Source: Candidatus Zixiibacteriota bacterium (GTDB lineage: Bacteria > Zixibacteria > MSB-5A5 > GN15 > FEB-12). From it: 64,000 bases of DNA. The position numbers were made by a program, and so were the translations under genes. Within the stretch, counting starts at the first letter, position 1. Each line of letters begins with the position of its first letter. The stretch is taken from positions 113,239 through 177,238 of the forward strand of contig JAOUBJ010000010.1 in assembly GCA_029860345.1 (NCBI GenBank), in the 5' to 3' direction. Under the pieces are notes generated by a model. It did no database searches. It was not told the origin of the DNA and saw only the letters and a program-made list of their open reading frames with translations. Shown here piece by piece: positions 51,744 through 60,708 of this stretch.

Positions 51744-52574
51744 ATGACTTTCGTTCGCATTTTCGCATGTTTAGCCTGTTTCAGTGTTATCTGCACGGTC
51801 GCTGTCGGACAGGGCGTCCCGCATCCGTCGATATCGCTGGATTCTGCCGAAGGCGTCTGGCCGCCGAACAGTATCGTTCCCGGCACCGAGATTACCTTTC
51901 ACATCCGGTTGACCAACGTCGGCTTTGCCCAGCCGGCCACAGCCATCATTAACGGATTCAGCGTATACGGTAGCGATCCGGCGGTGACCTGGGAGTGGAT
52001 TGCCTGGGGCGACGGACCGGTAGATTTTAGTTCGTTGTTCGATCTGGTCTGGGCGATGAACACATACAGCCTCACCGGTTCCGGCGCCGACACGCTCGGT
52101 TGGGGCGGCGTTTCGACCCAATATGGTGCGGGGCTGGTGGACGGGTTTGACTCGGTTGCTTTCTGGATGAACTTCAGACTCGCAGGCGATCAGTCCTTGA
52201 TCGGTCACCACCTTTGTCTGGACTCCACCTATTATCCGCCAAGCGGTGGGTGGATGTGGCGCTACGATCCGCCCCATGGCGAAGTCCGGCCGAGCTGGGA
52301 CGGACCGCATTGCTTCGAGATCGTGCACTGCTGTCGCGGCGGTGTGGGGAATATCGACTTTGATCCGGAGGACAGGGTCGATATCGCCGATGTAATCTAT
52401 CTCGTCGACTGGATGTTTTCCGACTACGGTGGCGACCCCGACGACTATGGTCCGCCACCGTTCTGTCCGGAGGAAGCCGACATCGACGGTAGTGGAGAAA
52501 TCGACATCTCCGACCTGGTGGTGCTGATTGAGTTTATGTTCCTGGGTGGATTCCCAATGCCTGATTGCCCGTGA
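51744..52574 (+). CDS. Exported protein with C-terminal dockerin-like pair (paralogue A)
   Basis: This is a 276-residue protein. ATG 51744 has GGAGA about 10 nt upstream. A signal peptide to about residue 22 (LACFSVICTVAVGQ) is followed by a single beta-sandwich of about 170 residues (ISLDSAEGVWPPNSIVPGTEITFHIRLTN...CLDSTYYPPSGGWMWRYDPPHGEVRPSWDGPHCFEI). HCCRGGVGNIDFDPEDRVDIADVIYLVDWMF and ADIDGSGEIDISDLVVLIEFMF form the dockerin-like calcium-loop pair, ending GGFPMPDCP. It is paralogous to the next gene throughout. The function is unknown. Confidence 0.82.
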   Translation: MTFVRIFACLACFSVICTVAVGQGVPHPSISLDSAEGVWPPNSIVPGTEITFHIRLTNVGFAQPATAIINGFSVYGSDPAVTWEWIAWGDGPVDFSSLFDLVWAMNTYSLTGSGADTLGWGGVSTQYGAGLVDGFDSVAFWMNFRLAGDQSLIGHHLCLDSTYYPPSGGWMWRYDPPHGEVRPSWDGPHCFEIVHCCRGGVGNIDFDPEDRVDIADVIYLVDWMFSDYGGDPDDYGPPPFCPEEADIDGSGEIDISDLVVLIEFMFLGGFPMPDCP

Positions 52575-52661
52575 GGATATTCGATGTATATTGTGTAGAG
52601 ATATGACAAGACATCTATTGAATGACACCGTTTCGACAAACAACGTACTTCTGAGGAAGGG

Positions 52662-53492
52662 ATGAGGTATACTTCTATGACACGCATTTTTGCTATTACG
52701 ATGGGGCTGGTTTGTCTGCTGACAATTACTGCTTTTGGCCAGAACGGCGGGCGAGTCTGGCTGGATGAAGTAGAAGGTCTCATGGATGGCGAGATTCCGA
52801 TCCCGGGCGGACCGGTCACCTTCCACATGAGCCATCAGAACTATGATCCGGTCAACAAAGTTAAGGGAATGGTCAACGGGTATGAGTTGTGTGCCACTGG
52901 TGGTGTGACCTGGGTCGGATCGTGGGGGTTGGACCCTTCCTTCCCGGCCAACGATTGGTTCGACCTGGTGTTTTCAATAGGGCAGTTCGGTTGGGACGGC
53001 GCAGGTTGTGACTCCGTCCGGTTTGGGGGTTCTGTCATGGTAGGCACCGGGTTGCCGCCGGGCTTCTTTGGCCCTGTCTACTACATAACGGTTGATTTCG
53101 ACGACAACTCAGCCTTCATCGGCGAGACCTTCTGCCTGGACTCCGCCTACTGTCCGCCGTCGGGCAATTGGATGTGGTCTTACGGCTCGGCCGTGGGAGC
53201 CTTCCCGCCCGACTGGGACGGTCCGCACTGTTTTGATCTCGTTTCATGTTGTCGTGGTACGCGCGGTAATGTCGACGGCGACCCGGCCGACCAGGTGGAC
53301 ATTGCCGATCTGATCTACATGGCCGATTGGATGTTCTCGGATGCCGGCGGCGATCCCGATGATTACGGCCCGCCGCCGCCCTGTCTTGCCGAAGCCGACA
53401 TCGACGGCAGTGGGGCCAACGATATCACCGATTTGGTCGGCTTAGTCGACTTCATGTTCAACGGCGGCGCACCCCCGGCCGACTGTCCGTAA
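52662..53492 (+). CDS. Exported protein with C-terminal dockerin-like pair (paralogue B)
   Basis: This 276-residue protein is the same length as its upstream paralogue. GAGGAAGGG precedes ATG 52662 (ATG 52677 also possible). A signal peptide to about residue 26 is followed by a beta-sandwich with the shared motifs GPVTFHMSHQNYDPVNKVKGMVNGYEL, CLDSAYCPPSGNWMWSYGSAVGAFPPDWDGPHCFDLVSCCRG. The C-terminal pair is NVDGDPADQVDIADLIYMADWMF / ADIDGSGANDITDLVGLVDFMF, ending GGAPPADCP. The 87-nt spacing suggests tandem duplication and perhaps co-transcription. Confidence 0.82.
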   Translation: MRYTSMTRIFAITMGLVCLLTITAFGQNGGRVWLDEVEGLMDGEIPIPGGPVTFHMSHQNYDPVNKVKGMVNGYELCATGGVTWVGSWGLDPSFPANDWFDLVFSIGQFGWDGAGCDSVRFGGSVMVGTGLPPGFFGPVYYITVDFDDNSAFIGETFCLDSAYCPPSGNWMWSYGSAVGAFPPDWDGPHCFDLVSCCRGTRGNVDGDPADQVDIADLIYMADWMFSDAGGDPDDYGPPPPCLAEADIDGSGANDITDLVGLVDFMFNGGAPPADCP

Positions 53493-53840
53493 AAGGGCTC
53501 TTGGCGCTTCGCACGTTTGTAACTTCACCCCGAGCGGAGTCGAAGGGTGAATCTTGCACCCCACCTAAAGTCCGGCGACAGGTTGGTTCCCCAGTGAACA
53601 TCAATGGCCCCACCCGACGCAGAGCCTCTGGGTGGGCTACCGTATGATCCCACCGTTCAACTGGTGACCAATCGCTGGTGCATGTCATGCTGAGCGCAGT
53701 CGAAGCATGAAGTGGCCGGGTCCGTCTTCGCCTGCGCGCCGCGGCGTGTACCCGCCACAGTCGGCAGGTTTGAAGACCAATCTGCCCTCCAAGAGTTGCT
53801 GATACTGCGCCGTGCCCGATCCTCCCGTCACATCATGAGA
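53493..53840. repeat. Intergenic hairpin repeats between convergent units
   Basis: Two 24-nt covarying hairpins (53526-53549, CACCC/GGGTG; 53686-53709, CATGCT/AGCATG) are separated by a CCCACCC...GGGTGGG repeat (about 53609-53635). They are followed by a GGGTCCGTCTTCGCC...GTGTACCCGCC repeat (about 53717-53757). No gene is present. Confidence 0.65.
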
Positions 53841-54476
53841 CTATCTCTTGACTGTGATAGAAATCGCAGGGAATTCAGTTTCTATCATCAGAAACGAAAC
53901 CGTAAGCCAATCCAATGGAATCCAGGCGAGCCCTTCGTGGAAGGACTCACCATCATAGTTGCCAAAGAGTGCGTATCGCTCACTCAAACTGGCAGTTAAC
54001 CCGGCCATCCCGAAAAGCTGATCATGGTCGGGTAGAAGTGTAGCCACCCCGGTCGAGAATCGTAAACCAAAGGTTTCACTGACCTCCCAGGACTTGATGA
54101 CTTGCGCGTACACTGATTGATCACTTCCACCGGTCTGTACGCTACCAGTACCCAAGATGAGCCCCGGTTTCCAACCGTCTTCTTGTTCCAGCACCGGCTG
54201 TACTCTTGCGTCCCAAAGGACTTTTTCAGTTTCAAATGCGTATCCAACACCGGCATCGAGCCAACTCAGCAATCCGACCCTGGCATTCAATACACCCGTT
54301 TCTTCCTCCGCCGTCGGAATAGTCATGCCGGAGAACATTAGCGATCTCCGGGACAACAAAGCACCAGGGTTGTTGCCCGCCCCGGAACAGACTGGGCAGT
54401 TGGGTCCACATTCTTGCGCAGCGGTTACACTGATTAGCATGAGTATCAGAAATATGCTCGTCGATATTGTTTTCAT
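53841..54476 (-). CDS. Exported protein of metal-efflux cluster, probable outer-membrane barrel
   Basis: This 211-residue protein has AAAGGTGAAAAA before its ATG and a signal peptide to about residue 19. The mature N-terminus is short and Cys-rich (QECGPNCPVCSGAG), a possible metal site. The remainder alternates hydrophobic strands (ARVGLLSWLDAGVGYAFETEKVLWDARVQPVLEQEDG, KPGLILGTGSV, TFGLRFSTGVATLL, ERYALFGNYDGESFHEGLAWIPL), typical of a small outer-membrane beta-barrel. It is the last gene of the minus-strand metal-efflux cluster, 107 nt after the Cys-rich protein gene. The family is not recognised. Confidence 0.65.
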   Translation of the reverse strand: MKTISTSIFLILMLISVTAAQECGPNCPVCSGAGNNPGALLSRRSLMFSGMTIPTAEEETGVLNARVGLLSWLDAGVGYAFETEKVLWDARVQPVLEQEDGWKPGLILGTGSVQTGGSDQSVYAQVIKSWEVSETFGLRFSTGVATLLPDHDQLFGMAGLTASLSERYALFGNYDGESFHEGLAWIPLDWLTVSFLMIETEFPAISITVKR

Positions 54477-54583
54477 TTTTTCACCTTTGTTGTTCCTGAA
54501 AACGTTCTCGTATGTAGTAATTCACTTGTACCCGTCTGCCGGATATAAGTGGCACTATCCCAAAACCGAGTCAGTTTTGGAAA

Positions 54584-55009
54584 TCAACAGAGCATAGCTG
54601 TTATCACAATATCAGTTGACGGGGCTCTTGGACGGGCCGACTGACGATGTGTGGTCAGTGGTGATGAATTGTCAAGAAACTGTGATGGACGATCATCGAA
54701 ATCTATGAGGGTGGTAGATGAGACGTCTGGTACAGATCCCTCTTTGACCCTTGGAGTTAGATTTGACCTAAGAACACTGTCGAGCTCGACGTCTGCACAA
54801 CGGCTACAATCGCCAGGATGATGATCCTTCTGCGAGCTAGAGTTTTCTCCTTCACAGCAATGGTCAGAATCCCGGCAACAGAGAAGACCAAGGCTTTCGA
54901 TTTCTGTATTCCCGTCGTGTTCGATACAAAGAAGCTCACCTTGTGCGGCGAATGCGGCTCCGATCAAGAGAGCGCTGCACATTGACCATGTTACGATTTT
55001 TCGATTCAT
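54584..55009 (-). CDS. Exported Cys/His-rich protein of metal-efflux cluster
   Basis: This 141-residue protein starts at ATG 55009 (GTG 55018 in frame is an alternative). A signal peptide (to about residue 22) is followed by LLCIEHDGNTEIESLGLLCCRDSDHCCEG, then a His-Asp segment DHHPGDCSRCADVEL, giving seven Cys and several His in about 50 residues. The rest is Ser/Arg-rich and the chain ends ITAMLC. A second protein with the same plan (CIE-DG-x-IE...Cys cluster...H-x-CGDCTD, ending in Cys) opens the cluster at 60709-61155. The location directly downstream of the RND pump suggests periplasmic metal binding, possibly as a chaperone or sensor; not demonstrated. Confidence 0.72.
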   Translation of the reverse strand: MNRKIVTWSMCSALLIGAAFAAQGELLCIEHDGNTEIESLGLLCCRDSDHCCEGENSSSQKDHHPGDCSRCADVELDSVLRSNLTPRVKEGSVPDVSSTTLIDFDDRPSQFLDNSSPLTTHRQSARPRAPSTDIVITAMLC

Positions 55010-55022
55010 CAGCTTCACAAGT

Positions 55023-55049
55023 AAGGGCTGGAGACAACCTCCAGCCCTT
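55023..55049 (-). promoter_or_regulatory. Strong hairpin between RND pump and Cys-rich protein genes
   Basis: AAGGGCTGGAG (55023-55033) and CTCCAGCCCTT (55039-55049) pair perfectly around a 5-nt loop, 5 nt after the pump stop codon and 13 nt before the next start. There is no T-run, so an mRNA processing or partial-termination element is more likely than a full terminator. Confidence 0.6.
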
Positions 55050-55054
55050 CAGAA

Positions 55055-58000
55055 TCACATTGTCTCTATCGCCCGTCTGGGTGCGAACCATTCGTACAAC
55101 ACCGGTATCAGAACCAGCGTCAGAAAAGTCGACGACAGCAACCCAAAGACAACCACTACGGCCAACGGTCGCTGAACCTCCGATCCCATACCGTGCGACA
55201 GAAGCAGCGGCACCAGTCCCAGGATTGTCGTCAGGGCGGTCATCAAGACCGGTCGTAACCTGAGCAGGCAGGCCTGCGTGATCGCCTCGACGGTCGGCAT
55301 TCCCTCATCGCGCAGTTGGTTGATGCAAGACACCAGCACCAATCCATTCTGGACGGCAATCCCGAATAACGCGATGAACCCAACCGAGGCCGGTACCGAT
55401 AGATACTCGCCGGTTATGTACAGCCCCAGGACGCCACCGATGAGGGCAAGCGGGACGTTCACGAAAATCAGCGTCGCACTGCGAAGAGTTCCGAACGACA
55501 TGTACAAGAGAAGGAAAATCAACAGGAATGTAACCGGGACAATGATGCTCAATCTTTTCATGGCCCGCTCCTGGTTTTCAAACTGTCCGCCGTATTCCAG
55601 GAAGTAGCCGGGCGGTAGTTGGATATTTTGATCGACCAGTCTCTTGATATCGGCGACCACACCGCCCATGTCACGACCGCGAACGTTGCCGGAGACGATC
55701 CATCTTCGCTGGTTGTTTTCGCGGTTGATTTGGATAGGACCGATCACCGTCTCCACATCGGCCACCTGGGCCAGTGGTATCAGTACTCCTTCGGATGTAT
55801 GTACCAGCAGATTCTTGATCGCCTCGGGGTCGTTGCGGTACTTTTCGGCGTATCGGACATAGATGCCAAACCGTCGCATGTTCAGATAGACCTGTGAAAC
55901 TTCTTCACCACCAACCGCGTGTTCCACGATCTCGAGAATCTCTGAAATGTTGACACCGTAACGCGCGCACGCTTCACGATTGGCCACAATCTGCACCTGT
56001 GGCTGACCAAAACTCTGCTCGGCGCTGAGATCGACCAAACCTTCCACAGGCGTGATGACTTCTTTGATCTGCTCGGCTGTGTTGCGAAGAACGGTGAGGT
56101 CCTCGCCAAAGACCTTGATGGCCAACTGAGTCTTAACGCCGGAAAGCAACTCGTCGAACATGCTTTGAATTGGCTGCGAGAAGACTGTTTGAATGCCCGG
56201 ATATTCCGACAGTTTCTTATTCAGAGCCTCAACAAGTTCCTCTTTGGACTCGTACTCTTGCCACTCTTCCTGAGGTTTGAGCATGATTTGAAGGTGCGAA
56301 GCGTTGATCGGATGCGGGTGGCTGCCCGCCTCCGGTCGACCGATTTTACCGATCGTTTGCTCTACACCATCGAACTCCATGACAATTCTCTCGATTTTTT
56401 GGATGGTCTCGGTCGCTTTCACCAGCGAGATAGAGGGCGCCATGCCTACGTTGATCTGAAGGGCGCCCTCCTCAAGTGTTGGGATGAACTCTGTGCCCAG
56501 ATGTGACAACAGGTAAAGGGTCCCGGCAAACGACAACAGCGTTGCCACCAGAACAACCGCCTTGATTCGCAACACGAAACCGAGGAGCGGTCGGTAGACG
56601 GCTTTAACCGCCCTCACAAGAATGAACTCTCTTCTCTTACTCTTGGTGAACAGTAGTGAAGACAATACCGGCGAAAAAACCAAAGCGGCTACCAGAGATC
56701 CCAAAAGCGCGAAAGTGATGGTAAAGGCCATTGGTGAGAACATCTTGCCCTCAACACCCTCAAGCGTGAACAGGGGCAGGAAGACAATGATGATGATCGA
56801 GACGGAGAAGAATATTGGTTTGGCAACTTCGGCGCAGGCCGCGACGATGATCTCCGTCTTGCTTTTGTTTTGGTTGGCTTCATCTCCAAGCAGCCGATAT
56901 ATATTCTCGACAATGACGATTGAGGCGTCTCCCAACATCCCAATTGCGATGGCTATTCCCCCCAGCGACATAAGATTGGCCGACATATCGGCCGTTCTCA
57001 TAAAGATAGCGGCAATCACCGCGCAGACCGGCAGAGCCAGCGCGACAACAAGAGCGCTCCTGGCGTTTCCCAGGAACAGGGCCAATACCAATACGACGAG
57101 AAAGGCGCCCTGCAATAACGCATTACGCACCGTGTAGACGGCGTTGCTGACCAACGCACTTTGATTATAGTAAGGAACCAGTCGCACTCCCGGTGGCAAT
57201 GATTGCTGTACTTTGGGAATTTTTTGGTTTAGCCCGGTTATAACATCGGAGGTATTGGTGCCAAAAAGCTTCATTACGATACCGCCAACCACTTCCTCCT
57301 CACCGTTTAGGGAGACAACGCCGCGGCGAATCTCGCGCCCGTAGCCGACCTCGGACACATCACCCAATCGAACGGGTGTACCGTTTACCACTTTGAGCTG
57401 CATGTTCCTGAGATCGTCCAACGTCTCAACCAGACCTACCCCTCTTACCAGATACTCCTCAGAGCCCAGGACCAGAAACTGCCCGCCGGCGTTGCTGTTG
57501 TTGTTGGTCACCACCTGGACGATATCTTCAAAACCAAGATCATATTTGTTGAGCGCGTATGGATCGACGGTTATCTGGTATTGCAGAATGTGACCGCCCA
57601 TGGACAGAATACTGGTAACACCCGGGATTGTCTGAAGTTGGTATTTGATTACCCAGTCATTGACTTCGCGCAGGTATGCATCCAGGGGTTTGCCATCGGT
57701 GTCGACAGTACTGTCGGCCGTGAGATAGTACATGTAGACCTCGCCGAGGCCGGTCGAGATCGGCCCCAGGCCGGGTGGTTCATGCAAGTCGGGTAGTTCG
57801 GCGGCTGCCTGGCTCAATCGTTCTGCAACAATCTGGCGGGCAAAGTAAACATCAACGTCGTCATCGAAATAGACATAGATCACCGTCATGCCGAAAGCGG
57901 AAGTCGACTTGATCTCCCGCACGCCGGGTAGACCGTTCATGGCCGATTCGATAGGGAATGTAATCAAGCGCTCCACTTCCTCAGGCGCCATGCCGTGTGC

Positions 58001-58153
58001 CTCGGCGAAGAGCGGCACCATCACCGGCGAAATGTCGGGAAATGCGTCGGTCGGCAGGTTTTTCGATTGGTAGAGCCCCAAGGCTGTTACACAAATCAGC
58101 AGGACGACTATCAGTAGACGGTTCTTCAGGATCAGTTCAAAAAAACTTTTCAT
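55055..58153 (-). CDS. Heavy-metal efflux RND transporter, CusA/CzcA family
   Basis: This 1032-residue inner-membrane proton-driven pump has GAGAGG 7 nt before ATG 58153. It shows the classic RND layout: an N-terminal helix (LLIVVLLICVTALGLYQSKNLPTDAFPDISP), a large periplasmic loop, six helices including GGIAIAIGMLGDASIVIVENIYRLL (the HME-RND aspartate helix), a second periplasmic loop with EFIPTLEEGALQINVGMAPSISL, and FRMALTT-like LRLRPVLMTALTTILGLVPLLLSHGMGSEVQRPLA. This is the HME subfamily (monovalent or divalent metals). Copper/silver versus cobalt/zinc/cadmium cannot be assigned without alignment of the Met-rich site. It acts with the adaptor and TolC-like genes upstream. Confidence 0.96.
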   Translation of the reverse strand: MKSFFELILKNRLLIVVLLICVTALGLYQSKNLPTDAFPDISPVMVPLFAEAHGMAPEEVERLITFPIESAMNGLPGVREIKSTSAFGMTVIYVYFDDDVDVYFARQIVAERLSQAAAELPDLHEPPGLGPISTGLGEVYMYYLTADSTVDTDGKPLDAYLREVNDWVIKYQLQTIPGVTSILSMGGHILQYQITVDPYALNKYDLGFEDIVQVVTNNNSNAGGQFLVLGSEEYLVRGVGLVETLDDLRNMQLKVVNGTPVRLGDVSEVGYGREIRRGVVSLNGEEEVVGGIVMKLFGTNTSDVITGLNQKIPKVQQSLPPGVRLVPYYNQSALVSNAVYTVRNALLQGAFLVVLVLALFLGNARSALVVALALPVCAVIAAIFMRTADMSANLMSLGGIAIAIGMLGDASIVIVENIYRLLGDEANQNKSKTEIIVAACAEVAKPIFFSVSIIIIVFLPLFTLEGVEGKMFSPMAFTITFALLGSLVAALVFSPVLSSLLFTKSKRREFILVRAVKAVYRPLLGFVLRIKAVVLVATLLSFAGTLYLLSHLGTEFIPTLEEGALQINVGMAPSISLVKATETIQKIERIVMEFDGVEQTIGKIGRPEAGSHPHPINASHLQIMLKPQEEWQEYESKEELVEALNKKLSEYPGIQTVFSQPIQSMFDELLSGVKTQLAIKVFGEDLTVLRNTAEQIKEVITPVEGLVDLSAEQSFGQPQVQIVANREACARYGVNISEILEIVEHAVGGEEVSQVYLNMRRFGIYVRYAEKYRNDPEAIKNLLVHTSEGVLIPLAQVADVETVIGPIQINRENNQRRWIVSGNVRGRDMGGVVADIKRLVDQNIQLPPGYFLEYGGQFENQERAMKRLSIIVPVTFLLIFLLLYMSFGTLRSATLIFVNVPLALIGGVLGLYITGEYLSVPASVGFIALFGIAVQNGLVLVSCINQLRDEGMPTVEAITQACLLRLRPVLMTALTTILGLVPLLLSHGMGSEVQRPLAVVVVFGLLSSTFLTLVLIPVLYEWFAPRRAIETM

Positions 58154-58167
58154 CAAACAGCCTCTCT

Positions 58168-59271
58168 CTAGTGCGAGTGTCCGGCGTGAGCATCCATATT
58201 GCTCGTCACGATCTTTGCCTTCAACTCGAAAGCGCCGCCTGAGACATACTTAGCGCCGTCTTTCAGGCCGTGAAGAATTCTTATCTGGCGAGCATTGCCG
58301 GCGCCCGTAACAACATCGATCGGTCGAAACCTGTTGGTTCCGTCGACGACAAACACGACACTCTGGCCCTCAAGGAATTGGACCGCGCCCTTATCCACCA
58401 CCAGTCCTTCATCACCCCCTTCGGTAGCGATCATGGCTTGAACAAAAGCCCCCGGTCTCCAGACCTTGTCCATATTGGACAGTACAACCCTGGCTGTCAG
58501 GCTGCGCGTGCGAAGATCCATGATTGGCGAAATGTACTCGATTTTCCCTGTCGCCCGAATGCTTGATCCGACCGCATCAATCTCGACCACCTGACCTTTC
58601 CTTATGCGGTGGGCATCTTTCGGATAGACGGCCAGATTTACCCAGACCGTTGACAAATCGGCGATTACATAGATGCTGTTCTCCTCCGAGACGAATTCTC
58701 CGGCCGTTACATGGCGCGAAATCACCCAACCTGACATAGGAGCCTTGATCGAGTACGCACTCATGCTCTCGTTACTTTCGACCACTGCGACGACATCTCC
58801 GAACGAGACATGATCGCCGATCCGGTAGTTGGCCTTCAGGGCGATTCCGGCAAAGCGCGGCGCTATATGAACTACTCTGTCTTCGTTGAAACCGACCTCA
58901 CCCGGCAGTTCGATACACTGTTCAATCCGACCACGGCCCACGGTCGATATAGAAATACCGGCAAGTTTAACAGCTTCGGGTGACAGCTCGACCGTAAGTT
59001 CATCCTCGTGGTCGTGGCCGGCGTGTGCATCGGTGGCCGTTTGCTCATCAGGGTGCTTCGCGTCATCGGTGTCATGGTCGTGACCATCGTTTTCATGAGC
59101 AACATCGTCGTGGTCGTGACCCTCGTGCTTGTCTTGCTCTTGGGCGAGGGTGTCTTCGTGTTCGTGATCATCCTCGCCACCACCGGTAACCGACACCGAG
59201 CCCAGAAGAAGGCCGATTACGGCAATGAACAGTAAGACCAGGAGCCGATTGTTGTTGAGTATTCGTGACAT
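58168..59271 (-). CDS. RND efflux periplasmic adaptor (CusB/CzcB type) with His-rich ends
   Basis: This is a 367-residue membrane-fusion protein. ATG 59271 is favoured (GAGG 8 nt upstream), with ATG 59277 as an alternative. One N-terminal anchor or signal helix is followed by a very His/Asp/Glu-rich stretch (about residues 30-90; repeated GHDH, HDHD) likely to bind metal, then barrel-sandwich and beta-barrel domains (IELPGEVGFNEDRVVHIAPRFAGIALKANYRIGDHV; YSIKAPMSGWVISRHVTAGEFV; VWVNLAVYPKDAHRI). A second His cluster (HAGHSH) ends the chain. It links the inner-membrane pump to the TolC-like channel. Stop and start spacing to the neighbours is 10-14 nt. Confidence 0.93.
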   Translation of the reverse strand: MSRILNNNRLLVLLFIAVIGLLLGSVSVTGGGEDDHEHEDTLAQEQDKHEGHDHDDVAHENDGHDHDTDDAKHPDEQTATDAHAGHDHEDELTVELSPEAVKLAGISISTVGRGRIEQCIELPGEVGFNEDRVVHIAPRFAGIALKANYRIGDHVSFGDVVAVVESNESMSAYSIKAPMSGWVISRHVTAGEFVSEENSIYVIADLSTVWVNLAVYPKDAHRIRKGQVVEIDAVGSSIRATGKIEYISPIMDLRTRSLTARVVLSNMDKVWRPGAFVQAMIATEGGDEGLVVDKGAVQFLEGQSVVFVVDGTNRFRPIDVVTGAGNARQIRILHGLKDGAKYVSGGAFELKAKIVTSNMDAHAGHSH

Positions 59272-59281
59272 CTGCATAACC

Positions 59282-60595
59282 TCACTTGGATTGGGTCATT
59301 AGAAGGTGGACGCCCAGAAGTTGTTCCAGGGCGATTACCTGTTCGACCAGCGCCAAATCAAGATCGTTCAGTTCGGCGCGTAATTCTATCAGTGTTTGTT
59401 CTCCCTGCAGAAGAACCGAGTAGATTACCTTTCCCTTTTCGAAAGCCTGTCTTAGCGACCGGTAGGTCTCTTGTGCCTGTGGCAGAATTATATCGTTAAA
59501 CATTTTGCGACGGGCCGAAAACTGTTTCAGGTTCCGCGTCAGGCGTCGATACTCCACCCGGGTCGAAACTTGAGCTTGTTGCCGGGCCCATCCGGCAGCC
59601 ACTCCTTCGGAGCGTAGCGCTTTGGTACTACCCTGCCCGCGATCAAAAAACGGAAGCGGCATGGCCAGGCCGAAAACGAAGCTGTTGGTGCCGTCGGCCT
59701 GGGCCCGTTTGAAGCCCCCGGCAACGGTGAGATTCGGTTTGTTTTCAGCAAGCTGTAAATTCAATTGGGCTCTTAGCAGGCTTTCCTGAGTAGTTGCCAG
59801 CAACACCTCTTTGCTGTTGGAAAAATCGGGGATCAAGCTATCGACCCGTTTCAACAGTCCCGGCTCCAATCCGGTTTCAACAGCCACCAGATCGACCTCT
59901 TTACCGTCCCACAACGCGGCCAGGTCGTCCTGCGCAGAGGCCCGCTCATATTCCCGGCGAGCCTGCTCAAGTCGGGCCCGCTGGAGCTCAAGTTCGCTGA
60001 GTAACAGCTCTGAGATCATGGCCGCCCCATGTTCCAGACGGGCCTGGACCGAAGCAGTCATGGTCTCAGCCAACTTGGTTGCATCTTCGGCCAGAGCCAG
60101 GTTGTTCTGAGCGTGAACCAGAAGGTAGTAGCGCCGACACGTTTCGCCGTAGAGGTCGTAATCGGCAAAGGACAAATCCAGTCGAGCGGCATCTGTTTCG
60201 CTCTTAGCTGCCCGACGGCGCTTTGTTCGCTTACCCCACAATTCAATCTCTTGTGAAAGACCGGCCGTGAATTCCGCCTGGCTAGAGCCGGGCAAGTCAC
60301 CGCCGAAGTCTTCGGCCTGGAACTCGATCTCAGGATTTGGCCTCAGCCCGGCCTGCTCAATGCGGGAAATCACCGCCTCCAATCGATGTCGGAAGGCTTG
60401 CCGCGATGGATTAGAGTGAGCCACTTTCTGTAGTGCGTCATGCAAGGTTATCGAATCGGTGGATACAGCTTCGGCCCCTGATGGTGGTGGAAACGGGTCC
60501 ATCCACTGCTGAGCCGCCGAGGTGCCTGCACACAGAGACCCGACAGCCGCCGGACCGATCATTACTAACATACAAATAGCCAAACGTAGAATCAT
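59282..60595 (-). CDS. TolC-family outer-membrane efflux protein (CusC/CzcC type)
   Basis: This 437-residue exported protein has GAGGAG 3 nt before ATG 60595 and a signal peptide to about residue 28. It has two TolC-like halves: ITLHDALQKVAHSNPSRQAFRHRLEAV...AGLRPNPEIEFQAEDFGGD and AEFTAGLSQEIELWGKRTKR in the first, and QLNLQLAENKPNLTVAGGFKRAQADGTNSFVFGLAMPLPFFDRGQG in the second. The PLPFFDRGQG turn is diagnostic of CzcC-like members. Long coiled coils lie between. It is the outer-membrane exit duct of the tripartite metal pump. Confidence 0.94.
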   Translation of the reverse strand: MILRLAICMLVMIGPAAVGSLCAGTSAAQQWMDPFPPPSGAEAVSTDSITLHDALQKVAHSNPSRQAFRHRLEAVISRIEQAGLRPNPEIEFQAEDFGGDLPGSSQAEFTAGLSQEIELWGKRTKRRRAAKSETDAARLDLSFADYDLYGETCRRYYLLVHAQNNLALAEDATKLAETMTASVQARLEHGAAMISELLLSELELQRARLEQARREYERASAQDDLAALWDGKEVDLVAVETGLEPGLLKRVDSLIPDFSNSKEVLLATTQESLLRAQLNLQLAENKPNLTVAGGFKRAQADGTNSFVFGLAMPLPFFDRGQGSTKALRSEGVAAGWARQQAQVSTRVEYRRLTRNLKQFSARRKMFNDIILPQAQETYRSLRQAFEKGKVIYSVLLQGEQTLIELRAELNDLDLALVEQVIALEQLLGVHLLMTQSK

Positions 60596-60708
60596 ATACT
60601 CCTCTAAAGAACTCAGGCTGTGCTTTCTGAGCCGATTCACGGCCCAGACATTCAAGACGCCGGATGCGTCTCTGGGACATATCCGTCAGGATGATTTGGA
60701 GGGAATGA

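Noticed and set aside
51771..52835. 354-codon minus-strand frame spanning two genes
   Set aside because: It is antisense to both dockerin-like paralogues and their gap; the forward frames have signal peptides and conserved modules.
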